NCBI GenBank assembly: GCA_964431285.1
Contig: CAYSJO010000054.1
Location: forward strand, 1 to 8,038
Reading direction: 5' to 3'
DNA from: CAUZFZ01 sp964431285
Lineage (GTDB): Bacteria > Planctomycetota > Planctomycetia > Planctomycetales > Planctomycetaceae
Length of the DNA: 8,038 nucleotides
Shown here: positions 1-6,220 of the stretch, one piece after another
How positions within the stretch are numbered: position 1 is the stretch's first letter
Layout: each line of letters starts with the position of its first letter
Translations under genes and position numbers: made by a program
Notes under the pieces: model-generated
What the model saw: only the letters and a program-made list of their open reading frames with translations
What the model was told of the DNA's origin: nothing
Database searches by the model: none

Positions 1-1351
1 AATCGACCTCTCTTGCGAACTGGTCGGCCAGCATTGCCGCCGCCGGAACCTCGACCATCATCCCAACCTGAACGTCCCGATTGAACTCGATGCCGTCTTC
101 TTCCAAATCCTCAGCGACGTCGTTGAAGATCATCCGGGCCTTACGCAATTCCAGCAGTGATGAGATCAAGGGAAACATGATCCGCACTTCACCGTGCACG
201 GCGGCTCGTAGAACTGCCCGCAGCTGAATCTTGAACTGGTTGACATTTCGCAGGCTCAAGCGGATGCTGCGGAGTCCCAGTGCCGGGTTGTCGATTTCCG
301 TGCTGAAGTTTTCGCCGGCAGGAACCTTGTCTGCCCCAAGGTCGAGTGTGCGAATCACGACGGGATGATCGCCAATCTCCCTGATCACCCGGCAGTATGC
401 CTCGTAGTGCTCTTCTTCAGTGGGCTGTTGGCCAGTACCGAGGTACAGGAACTCGGTACGGTACAGACCCACTCCGTCCGCTCCGCGGTTGTTGCAGTGC
501 TCGATTTCCTGCGGAAACTCAATGTTGCCCAGAACCTGTATTCGGACACCATCTTCCGTGGTGGCCTCGACGGAACGCAGCGCCGACAAACGTTCGCTTT
601 GCGACTCCTGCTGCTGCACAGAATCGCGGTAGCGGGCCAGAGTCTCCTGATCGGGGTCAATGACAATCTCGCCCCGATGTCCGTCCAGAATCACGATGTC
701 GCCGGCATTGATTTCCGTCAGGAAGTTTCCGACGCCAACAACCGCGGGTAACTCAAGCGCCCCCGCAAGAATCGCCGTGTGACTGGTTGGCCCACCAGCT
801 TCCGTCGCGAAGCCCAGGACGTGTTTCTGGTCGAGGTTGGCTGTTTCACTGGGCGTTAGATTGCGGGCCAGAATGATCACTGGCTCCGTGAGATGTGCCA
901 GTTCCTGCCGTTGTTCCCCCAGCAGTGCTCGAAGCAGGCGCTTCTCCAGATCGATGACATCCGCAGCACGTTCAGCCAGATACGAATTCCCGAGGTTCTG
1001 AAATGCCCGCGCGTATTTGCGCAGAATCCGGCTGCACGCAAATTCGGGGGAGAAGCACTTGTTCCTGATCAGTGACTCGATTTCGCCAACGAGCTTCACG
1101 TCACGCACCATCATATGGTGCGCCCCGAAAATCGCGGCGTACTGATCGCCAAGACGTTCTCCGGCAAGGCGTTCGTTTTCTTCGATGGCCTTGCTGACCG
1201 TGTCCAGTGCTTTCTGGAACCGCTCGACTTCAACTTCGACCGCATCCACACTCACAAATCGCTGCGGAATTCGGAACGACTCAGCTCCGAACAGCATACC
1301 CGGGCCGATTGCAACACCGGGTGAGACAGCGATCCCAGTTCTGGTGAGCAT
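1..1351 (-). CDS. ptsI: PTS Enzyme I (PEP-protein phosphotransferase), C-terminus cut by window edge
   Basis: Enzyme I autophosphorylates from PEP and passes the phosphate to HPr in the cytoplasm. I translated 450 codons from the ATG at 1351-1349. The N-terminus (MLTRTGIAVSPGVAIGP) is the canonical EI opening. The swivelling phosphohistidine domain carries GGPTSHTAI, with His191 as the phosphorylated residue. The PEP-binding TIM barrel follows, with GVGLYRTEFL (Arg298), VIRTLDLGADK (Arg334), NPALGLRSIR (about 355-364) and MMVEVPAAA (Glu434). There is no N-terminal GAF domain, so this is PtsI-like rather than PtsP-like. The family is about 570-590 residues, so roughly 130 residues, including the catalytic Cys near the C-terminus, lie beyond position 1. 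It follows ptsH by 76 bases on the same strand. The ribosome site is weak; upstream in-frame GTG codons exist, but the ATG gives the family-standard start. Confidence 0.97.
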   Translation of the reverse strand, partial: MLTRTGIAVSPGVAIGPGMLFGAESFRIPQRFVSVDAVEVEVERFQKALDTVSKAIEENERLAGERLGDQYAAIFGAHHMMVRDVKLVGEIESLIRNKCFSPEFACSRILRKYARAFQNLGNSYLAERAADVIDLEKRLLRALLGEQRQELAHLTEPVIILARNLTPSETANLDQKHVLGFATEAGGPTSHTAILAGALELPAVVGVGNFLTEINAGDIVILDGHRGEIVIDPDQETLARYRDSVQQQESQSERLSALRSVEATTEDGVRIQVLGNIEFPQEIEHCNNRGADGVGLYRTEFLYLGTGQQPTEEEHYEAYCRVIREIGDHPVVIRTLDLGADKVPAGENFSTEIDNPALGLRSIRLSLRNVNQFKIQLRAVLRAAVHGEVRIMFPLISSLLELRKARMIFNDVAEDLEEDGIEFNRDVQVGMMVEVPAAAMLADQFAREVD

Positions 1352-1388
1352 GATGATTCCAAAAGCGATCAGCCGAAAATCGACGTAC

Positions 1389-1417
1389 ACCGTGTCGAAA
1401 CAGTCGCAACCGTGTCG
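1389..1417. repeat. Two 9-base direct repeats, 20 bases apart, in the ptsH-ptsI gap
   Basis: The 9-mer accgtgtcg occurs at 1389-1397 and again at 1409-1417, a period of exactly 20 bases (about two helical turns). Both copies are upstream of ptsI, ending about 38 bases before its ATG. Such spacing can mark a two-site protein operator or an mRNA element, but two short copies may also be chance. Confidence 0.4.
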
Positions 1418-1427
1418 GAAATCACCG

Positions 1428-1715
1428 TCAACTCTTCTTCGAGTGTCCGTTGAACCCCGATTCGAAGAGCCGAACTATGCTCTCCACGGCGTCGCTGGCA
1501 CCTTCACCAGCAGCTTCGAGCAGCAGTCGGGCTCCCTGCCCTGCGTTCAATGTCATCAGGTCGAAAATATTCTTTGCGTCGACCGTGTGACTTCCTTTAC
1601 TGAGTTTGACATCGCAGGAATGTGCAGTCGCACTCTGAGCGATCAGCGAGCACGGCACCAGATGCAGGCCGTTCTCACCGGGCACGGTCACCGTTGCTTG
1701 CACAGTGTCACTCAT
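1428..1715 (-). CDS. ptsH: HPr-like phosphocarrier protein with variant active site
   Basis: HPr relays phosphate from Enzyme I to EIIA proteins. The 95-residue product has normal HPr length and shows the His loop NGLHLVP, with His18 equivalent to E. coli His15, and the second conserved region AKNIFDLMTLNAGQG (47-61). The C-terminal helix is about 73-88. Two conserved positions differ. The residue two after the histidine is Val20, where most HPr and NPr proteins have Arg17. The position of regulatory Ser46 is Asn49, so phosphorylation by an HPr kinase at this site is not expected. The gene starts at ATG 1715-1713 with only a weak ribosome site. It sits 76 bases after ptsN and 76 bases before ptsI, consistent with one transcript. 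An NPr-like role (gene ptsO) is possible. Confidence 0.93.
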   Translation of the reverse strand: MSDTVQATVTVPGENGLHLVPCSLIAQSATAHSCDVKLSKGSHTVDAKNIFDLMTLNAGQGARLLLEAAGEGASDAVESIVRLFESGFNGHSKKS

Positions 1716-1791
1716 AATTGGAATAGCAATGAGTCACCGCCTTCAGAAGTGAGGCGATGAGAAGCTCGAGTGAGCCAAACTGATGGGCGTC

Positions 1792-2265
1792 TCAGACGGA
1801 ACCCTTGTTATCCGCCTCCTCAAGCAATTCGATGATGTCAGCGTTATTCTTCGACTGCTTGAGGAAATTGCAGAACGTCGAATCCCGCAGGTGTCGCGAG
1901 ATGTTTTCCAAGCCTCGCAGGTGATCGCCGGGTCGGTCTGGTGGTGAGACCAGAAGGAACAGGATATACACGTCCTCACCATCCAGGCTCGCAAAATCGA
2001 CTCCGTCGTGCGCCAGGGCCACAGTGGCCACCAGTCTATCTACTGACGGGTGTTTGGTATGCGGAACAGCCACGCCGTTGCCGATTCCTGTCGAGCCCAG
2101 CTCTTCACGCTTCATGATCGCCGCGACGATACCTTCTTCGTCGTCGGCCGGGATTGCGTTTGCATCCTTCAGGGCCGCAACCATGGCCCGAATCGCGGCC
2201 TTTTTTGACCCGACCTGAAGATCGGGAATCACCGCGTCTGCCACAACGAACTCAGTCAGCTTCAT
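1792..2265 (-). CDS. ptsN: PTS EIIA component, PtsN (nitrogen)/fructose type
   Basis: This 157-residue protein is a single EIIA domain of the mannitol/fructose/Ntr superfamily, the final phosphate acceptor of a regulatory PTS. The diagnostic stretch is KREELGSTGIGNGVAVPHTKH (52-72 region), with His69 in the place of the phosphorylated His73 of E. coli PtsN. The length matches stand-alone EIIA-Ntr (about 150-163) and no IIB or IIC domain is fused. The open frame extends upstream to 2337, but a strong Shine-Dalgarno GGAGGAG at 2277-2271, five bases before ATG 2265-2263, fixes the start. Genes for HPr and EI follow on the same strand and hpf precedes it, as in the proteobacterial rpoN-hpf-ptsN locus. 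Known PtsN proteins regulate potassium transport, nitrogen and stress responses by binding in the unphosphorylated state; the target here is unknown. Confidence 0.93.
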   Translation of the reverse strand: MKLTEFVVADAVIPDLQVGSKKAAIRAMVAALKDANAIPADDEEGIVAAIMKREELGSTGIGNGVAVPHTKHPSVDRLVATVALAHDGVDFASLDGEDVYILFLLVSPPDRPGDHLRGLENISRHLRDSTFCNFLKQSKNNADIIELLEEADNKGSV

Positions 2266-2270
2266 CAGTA

Positions 2271-2277
2271 CTCCTCC
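2271..2277 (-). promoter_or_regulatory. Strong Shine-Dalgarno deciding the ptsN start
   Basis: The minus strand reads GGAGGAG then five bases (TACTG) before ATG 2265-2263. This supports the 157-residue EIIA and argues against the in-frame upstream start at 2337. Confidence 0.85.
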
Positions 2278-2372
2278 GAAACGCCGTCGGACGTGAAGGG
2301 TCAAAAATTGTGGAAATTGAATGCCCAAGTGCCCCATCCAGAGATGGACGGAGCCGACCGCGGAAACCCGGC

Positions 2373-2401
2373 ACGGTATGCCCGGGAATTGAGAACGTCA
2401 A
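2373..2401 (-). promoter_or_regulatory. Candidate sigma-70-like promoter upstream of ptsN
   Basis: On the minus strand TTGACG (2401-2396) is followed after 17 bases by TACCGT (2378-2373). The -35 matches five of six consensus bases. The -10 keeps only the T, A and final T. It lies in the 249-base hpf-ptsN gap, about 108 bases before the ptsN ATG. A CCCGG/CCGGG inverted repeat (2367-2371 with 2382-2386) overlaps it. Planctomycete promoters are poorly defined, so this is tentative. Confidence 0.28.
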
Positions 2402-2514
2402 TGGCCACGAACCATACGCTTCGACCAGATTCACTCGGCTCTTCTAACGGGTTCAAATCGCATCTCGCATGACACCAGCCAGCCAGAACTCGCTGCATCC
2501 ACTGGTTCACGGCG

Positions 2515-2868
2515 CTACGAGACGTCCTCGTCGTCATCAGTGGGAGCATCGACCTCACCGCTCATGGGAACATCGCGACGGTGGTCCTGCAGCTTCTCTT
2601 TATAGCGGCGGATCTGGTGTTCCATCTTGTGTAGCGCCGCGTCGAAAACTACTGCAACTTCTTCGCCCTCGGCGCGCGAGACAAAATCATGTCTGTGCTC
2701 CGTGTCGACAAGAATCTCAACCTTGACGTCATCGTGCTCAAAATCCACGGTCACTTCGATTTGTGTGATTCGCTCGAATGTTGTCGCTAATCGTTCAGAC
2801 TTTTCGTGAATATGGTCGTGGGCTTCGTCTTTGACTTTGCCATGTCGACTCGTGAGGTTGACCTGCAC
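2515..2868 (-). CDS. hpf: Ribosome hibernation promoting factor, short form (HPF/RaiA family)
   Basis: HPF binds the 30S subunit in the mRNA/tRNA channel and inactivates ribosomes in slow growth. The 117-residue product opens MQVNLTSRHGKV, aligning with the start of E. coli HPF (MQLNITGHNVEI), then shows the family pattern: helix with EKSERLATTFERI (22-34), beta strands IEVTVDFEH (37-45) and VKVEILVDT (48-56), and helix VVFDAALHKMEHQIRRYKEKLQDH (73-96). It has no long-form C-terminal dimerisation domain; instead it ends in an acidic tail (TDDDEDVS). I chose GTG 2868-2866, preceded by AAAGGA at a six-base distance; an in-frame GTG at 2907 would add 13 basic residues not found in the family. 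It is followed by ptsN, the neighbour seen in proteobacteria. Confidence 0.93.
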   Translation of the reverse strand: MQVNLTSRHGKVKDEAHDHIHEKSERLATTFERITQIEVTVDFEHDDVKVEILVDTEHRHDFVSRAEGEEVAVVFDAALHKMEHQIRRYKEKLQDHRRDVPMSGEVDAPTDDDEDVS

Positions 2869-2874
2869 GTGTGG

Positions 2875-2880
2875 TCCTTT
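2875..2880 (-). promoter_or_regulatory. Ribosome binding site deciding the hpf GTG start
   Basis: The minus strand reads AAAGGA then six bases (CCACAC) before GTG 2868-2866. This places the start at the family-standard N-terminus rather than at GTG 2907. Confidence 0.7.
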
Positions 2881-2947
2881 GATCCGACGTCGTGAATTAC
2901 TGCGCACGCATCAAGCAGGAGACGGCATCAGGCACTAGTATCGCGAC

Positions 2948-3301
2948 TTAGAATCCTGAGTCAAAGCTCTGGGACGATTCCGTGTCCTCATGGCCCAGCC
3001 AGGCGTCCGTGCGCGGGAGCAGGAATCGGCTGGGTGCTCTCAGACGCGACCAGAATCCCGTCTGTTCTGACTCGACGGGCCGCTCATCGGGCCCTGGCAC
3101 GGATACATCGGCGTGGTCGACCAGTTCGGGACGGGGCAGACCCTGCCTCCGCACCGGCAGAACGGTGTGTGTTTCTTCGGTCTGCACCCGACCCGGGATC
3201 CATTTGGGGCGCATCCACGCGGCCATGTTCTGCATGGTCTGGCAGCCGGGAGTCGCGATGATGAACGTCAGCACCAGAATGGCGTACAGAGGTCGGGACA
3301 T
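2948..3301 (-). CDS. Putative small lipoprotein of unknown function (117 aa)
   Basis: I do not recognise a family. The N-terminus MSRPLYAILVLTFIIATPGC is a short basic start, a hydrophobic stretch (about 5-16), then TPGC with Cys20 as the candidate lipidated residue. The lipobox is imperfect (Thr at -3, Pro at -2), so Sec signal cleavage or an uncleaved anchor is possible. The mature part is proline- and arginine-rich, low in predicted secondary structure, and includes WMRPKWIPG (29-37), a Val-Pro-Gly-Pro stretch near 68-71 and WSRLRAPSRFLLPR near 84-97. ATG 3301-3299 is the start; the ribosome site is weak. It lies 46 bases after another small lipoprotein gene and 79 bases before hpf, so co-transcription with either is possible. 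No codon or frame anomaly was seen. Confidence 0.7.
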   Translation of the reverse strand: MSRPLYAILVLTFIIATPGCQTMQNMAAWMRPKWIPGRVQTEETHTVLPVRRQGLPRPELVDHADVSVPGPDERPVESEQTGFWSRLRAPSRFLLPRTDAWLGHEDTESSQSFDSGF

Positions 3302-3347
3302 GAATTACTCAGATTGAAGCAAGTGTGCACAGAAGCGACGCAACCGG

Positions 3348-3503
3348 TCACGGTTCGACGATTTCTGGCTCCCACTGATCGGGCAACACGTTGACCGCGG
3401 GCACGGGAAGCATTCGGTCGCGGTTCAGCGAGAGTGCAAAACGGCCGAATTGGCAGCCCGTCATTGCCAGAAGCAGCATTAAAACACAGACACGTTTCGC
3501 CAT
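3348..3503 (-). CDS. Putative very small lipoprotein (51 aa)
   Basis: No family is recognised. MAKRVCVLMLLLAMTGC is a textbook lipoprotein signal: basic start, hydrophobic core 5-14, and lipobox AMTG-Cys17. The mature peptide is only about 35 residues, opening CQFGRFALSLNRDR and ending in an acidic, proline-containing tail (PEIVEP). An in-frame GTG at 3557-3555 would give 69 residues with a long basic leader; I prefer ATG 3503-3501, preceded by GGGA at about six bases, because it gives a normal signal peptide and the upstream part overlaps a stem-loop. Small Cys-Gln lipoproteins like this are often seen in planctomycete genomes, but that is a general impression and not a search result. It is 46 bases upstream of the 117-residue lipoprotein gene. 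Confidence 0.68.
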   Translation of the reverse strand: MAKRVCVLMLLLAMTGCQFGRFALSLNRDRMLPVPAVNVLPDQWEPEIVEP

Positions 3504-3546
3504 TTCGATTCCCAAAGTCCGTTTCCGGGGGGGCGGTTTGCTCGAC

Positions 3547-3571
3547 CGGTGCTTCACTTCTGGTGAAACCG
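3547..3571. other. Bulged stem-loop between the metallophosphoesterase and lipoprotein genes
   Basis: CGGT (3547-3550) and TTCAC (3553-3557) pair with GTGAA (3563-3567) and ACCG (3568-3571), around a five-base loop and with a two-base bulge. It lies in the 111-base gap downstream of the metallophosphoesterase and about 44 bases before the small lipoprotein ATG. There is no U-run, so a terminator is not proven; it could be an mRNA leader structure. Confidence 0.35.
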
Positions 3572-3614
3572 ATTGATATCAGCTACCCGAAATGGCCGGA
3601 ACAGCAATCGACAG

Positions 3615-4805
3615 TCACTGAGAAACGGACTTCAGGACAATATGCGAGATTTCCGGTCTTGCCCCAATCCGGAGAGGGTGGCGGCCGGAAACTCCACGAG
3701 ACACTAACAGAAGTGTTGGGTCCTCCCAGAAGACCCCGCCAGCGAACCGGCATCCGTAAAGACTGGGAGAATACACCGGCCCGATTCCCGGGAGGACGAC
3801 CTGTCCACCATGGTTGTGTCCGGTGAGCATCAGATCGACACGCTGACGCCTCGCCCATGAGAGATTGTCCGGAGTGTGGCTGAGCAGCAACCGGAAAACC
3901 TCCTCCGGCAACGATCCGAATGACGGATGCTGGCCCATCCATGGTCGCTCAGTCCCTCCGATTGCTAGAGGCCGACCGGCAACGTCCAGAATCTGCATCT
4001 CGCCACTCAAATCACGCCAACCGAGCCCCGTCATCGTTCGGCGAATGGCGTCCGAATCCAAGTACCAGTCGTGGTTGCCCAGAATGAAATACTGGCCCAG
4101 TGGTGCCTGTAGTCGTCCCAGTGTCTCTGGCAGCCAGTCAATGCACTCCGGATTGTCGATCAGGTCCCCCGTCAGCACGATCAGGTCAACATCCAGACCT
4201 GCCGCCCGGTCGGTGAGTGTCCTGAAAAACGACTCTTTGATTGTCCCGATCATGTGCAGGTCGGTCAGGTGCAGGATTGAGAGCCCGTCCCATTCGCGCG
4301 GCAGGCGGTCCAGCTCGAACGTGCGCGTCGTCCATTCGACCTGAAAGCACTCATTGAATGGGATTCGGGGCATCGATCGAAACGGTCCGTCAGCTACCGG
4401 CGGGGATCCCAGCAAATAAGCCACGTCTGTGATCTGGGACGTCACTTCTGTCTGCTGCTTCGGCGGACGCCGAGTCCAGTAACGCACTACCGAGGAGCAG
4501 AAGAAGGCAAACCCGACAAAGCAGATTCCAAACCAGATTTGCATGGGAAGCGGCAAGAGCTTCCAGGTGGACTGCGTTGAAATCGGGTGCAGAAACACGC
4601 CTGGAGTCGAAAACCCGATGAGCACGGTCAGAAAGAAGGGAAACAGCGGAATCAGCAGGTCATGTAGATGTCGCAGGTGTCGCAGAACGCGTTCATTCAG
4701 TGGAAATGCATGAGTCCGGTTGATCAGCGTCACCAGCAGTTCGGCGTTTCCGATCGACAGAATCACGAGCCAGAAGAAGTGCGGATACAAGTACTGCAAT
4801 GTCAT
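3615..4805 (-). CDS. Membrane-anchored calcineurin-like metallophosphoesterase (YaeI/LpxG-like)
   Basis: The 396-residue protein has an N-terminal membrane region with about three hydrophobic segments (8-28, 50-70, 87-106) followed by a complete two-metal phosphoesterase domain. All signature motifs are present in order: LTDLH (Asp182, His184), GDLID (Asp214), GNHD (Asn244, His245), SHTPD (His310) and GHNHGGQ (His330, His332). The layout and GHNHGGQV-type ending resemble YaeI-like enzymes; chlamydial LpxG, a UDP-2,3-diacylglucosamine pyrophosphatase, belongs to this group. The substrate here is inferred only and could be a nucleotide, phospholipid or lipid A precursor. Start ATG 4805-4803 has AGG six to seven bases upstream. 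It follows the QW-repeat gene by 134 bases and precedes the small lipoprotein gene by 111 bases. Confidence 0.9.
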   Translation of the reverse strand: MTLQYLYPHFFWLVILSIGNAELLVTLINRTHAFPLNERVLRHLRHLHDLLIPLFPFFLTVLIGFSTPGVFLHPISTQSTWKLLPLPMQIWFGICFVGFAFFCSSVVRYWTRRPPKQQTEVTSQITDVAYLLGSPPVADGPFRSMPRIPFNECFQVEWTTRTFELDRLPREWDGLSILHLTDLHMIGTIKESFFRTLTDRAAGLDVDLIVLTGDLIDNPECIDWLPETLGRLQAPLGQYFILGNHDWYLDSDAIRRTMTGLGWRDLSGEMQILDVAGRPLAIGGTERPWMGQHPSFGSLPEEVFRLLLSHTPDNLSWARRQRVDLMLTGHNHGGQVVLPGIGPVYSPSLYGCRFAGGVFWEDPTLLLVSRGVSGRHPLRIGARPEISHIVLKSVSQ

Positions 4806-4885
4806 GTAACGCCTGTGTTCCTTGGCTTCGATTCACCGCCAGCGGCAGCCATGCGCGTCGCACCGGCGGTTGCGGAATCCTCAGT

Positions 4886-4916
4886 CGACACTCACGCATC
4901 CGACCGGCGGGTGTCG
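4886..4916. other. Inverted repeat downstream of the QW-repeat gene, possible terminator
   Basis: CGACACTC (4886-4893) pairs with GGGTGTCG (4909-4916), eight pairs with one G-T, around a 15-base loop. On the minus strand it begins 23 bases after the stop of the QW-repeat gene. The long loop and missing U-run make terminator function uncertain. Confidence 0.28.
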
Positions 4917-4939
4917 AAGCGAGCGATTCCACTCTGAAC

Positions 4940-6091
4940 TCAGAACGCCTTTCGCACACTCTCGATGCGGCCTTCCTGCAGAATCGGCAAATAGCGATTG
5001 GGCATCGCCAGGATGAAACACGCGACCGACGTCCCGAACAGATTCCCCGGCCGGCCTCCGGTCACGTACCGCGTATCGCGCCAGGCGCCGTCTTCGGCAG
5101 CTTTCCCGGGCTTGCGAAGTTGCGAGGCGACCAAGTGGTCCCGCAGAACCGGATAGCAGTTCTTCCAGTTCTCCCCCCCCACCTGATACAGCGACTGGCC
5201 GACGTAGTAGAGCGTGTAGGCGTCGAACGCGACTCTCCCGCTGCTTTGAGCTGCGACGCCCAGTTTCGTCTTCCCCTTGGAGTCCTTCCGCAGGATGGCA
5301 TCGGAGATCACAGTCATGTTCTTGGAAATCCGCCAGTCGTCGTACTGACCGAATTCCTGCAGACAGACGACTCCGGCCGCTGCCATCGCGAGCGTTCCAT
5401 TGTGACCGTCATAGGTGAATTGACCGGGGCCTTCCTTAATTCGCGGATCGTCCAGACTCCGCGCGCCGTTGCCAGCCCGGTATTTGTTTCGCACGCTTTG
5501 AATCGCCAGCTGGATCACATCGCCGCGCACCTCCAGCCCGCTGTCCACAGCGCTCCGCAGCGCCTTGGCCTGCATCACGACGAGACTTAAGTCGTGCCCA
5601 TGCCCCTGCAGCCGGGCTCGATAATCCCAGCCACCGTCTCGAGCCTGAGTATTCGCGATCAGCCGCAGCGCCTGCTCCAGCACACGCGCGATGCGCGGAT
5701 CGGGAGTCATCCCATGCGCTTGTCCGAGGACGAATGTGGCGAGGCCGTGGTTGTACATGTCGCGCTGCGCATCGGCGACATTCAGCAACCCCGACGGTTT
5801 GGAGTTTCGAATCACATAATCCAGCGCCCGTTCAACAACATCACCATAGCGTCCACGACCAGGGAGGTGCCCTTCGGCCAGAAAAGCTAAAGCGCCCAAG
5901 CCGACCAGTCCCAGATCATTGGATTGCCAGTTCCCCTGCGGCCCCTGATTTCGCGCCAGCCAGTCCAGCCCGCGTTTGAGCGCCAACTCACTGGCCGGAG
6001 TAATCTCCCATTCGCCTTCGGCGTGGGCCAAGGTCGGTACAAGAAGACTGGCCGCAAGAAGGGCAGTCAGACCCAATGAGGTGTTCCGCAC
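4940..6091 (-). CDS. Exported QW-repeat (prenyltransferase/squalene-oxidase-like) protein
   Basis: The 383-residue protein starts with a clear Sec signal peptide (hydrophobic 6-20, cleavage likely after LAHA near residue 24), so it acts outside the cytoplasm. The mature part looks like an alpha/alpha-toroid of the terpene cyclase/prenyltransferase fold. Two exact QW motifs (Q-x3-G-x-W) occur, at 49-55 (QGPQGNW) and 149-155 (QARDGGW), with further helical repeats around 60-95, 112-146, 165-205, 232-250 and 286-325. The DxDD acid motif of squalene-hopene cyclases is absent, so a cyclase is unlikely and the activity is unknown. Many planctomycete genomes encode such exported proteins. The start is GTG 6091-6089, with AGGAG seven bases upstream. 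The gene lies 154 bases after the glycosyltransferase and 134 bases before the phosphoesterase. Confidence 0.85.
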   Translation of the reverse strand: MRNTSLGLTALLAASLLVPTLAHAEGEWEITPASELALKRGLDWLARNQGPQGNWQSNDLGLVGLGALAFLAEGHLPGRGRYGDVVERALDYVIRNSKPSGLLNVADAQRDMYNHGLATFVLGQAHGMTPDPRIARVLEQALRLIANTQARDGGWDYRARLQGHGHDLSLVVMQAKALRSAVDSGLEVRGDVIQLAIQSVRNKYRAGNGARSLDDPRIKEGPGQFTYDGHNGTLAMAAAGVVCLQEFGQYDDWRISKNMTVISDAILRKDSKGKTKLGVAAQSSGRVAFDAYTLYYVGQSLYQVGGENWKNCYPVLRDHLVASQLRKPGKAAEDGAWRDTRYVTGGRPGNLFGTSVACFILAMPNRYLPILQEGRIESVRKAF

Positions 6092-6098
6092 GGCATAT

Positions 6099-6103
6099 CT
6101 CCT
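6099..6103 (-). promoter_or_regulatory. Shine-Dalgarno for the GTG start of the QW-repeat gene
   Basis: AGGAG on the minus strand lies seven bases before GTG 6091-6089, which begins the signal peptide. The nearby ATG at 6096-6094 is out of frame. Confidence 0.7.
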
Positions 6104-6193
6104 GGTTCGCAGCGTCCATCGTCACACGGATCGACAACCCACAGATTGGCTCGCCGCCTGTCCGATTGTGGCGAATCCCTGTTCTGCCTGTAA

Positions 6194-6213
6194 GTCCATC
6201 GCCGTCCATCGCC
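6194..6213. repeat. Tandem 10-base direct repeat
   Basis: gtccatcgcc occurs twice back to back (6194-6203 and 6204-6213), and the first eight bases recur at 6114-6121, upstream of the QW-repeat gene. All three copies are in the same intergenic gap. Function is unknown; it may be a slippage product or a binding site. Confidence 0.5.
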
Positions 6214-6220
6214 GAACGGT

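Noticed and set aside
1185..1760. 191-codon plus-strand open frame
   Set aside because: It is antisense to ptsI and ptsH, whose family motifs are clear, and its translation shows no domain.
2266..2337. Upstream in-frame extension of ptsN
   Set aside because: A strong GGAGGAG site sits just before ATG 2265, inside this extension, and the added residues do not match EIIA proteins.
2310..2345. Sigma-54-like GG/GC pattern upstream of ptsN
   Set aside because: The distance between the GG and GC elements is not the ten bases that sigma-54 promoters need.
2440..2475. tRNA-like T-loop string (ggttcaaatc) on the plus strand
   Set aside because: The bases flanking the loop do not form a five-pair T stem, and no acceptor, D or anticodon arms could be fitted around it.
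2301..2558. 85-codon minus-strand open frame in the hpf-ptsN gap
   Set aside because: It overlaps the 3' end of hpf in another frame, lacks a ribosome site I could see, and its translation looks like random reading of noncoding sequence.
4799..5590. 263-codon plus-strand open frame
   Set aside because: It lies antisense to the well-supported QW-repeat gene, has no recognisable motif, and reflects codon bias on the opposite strand.
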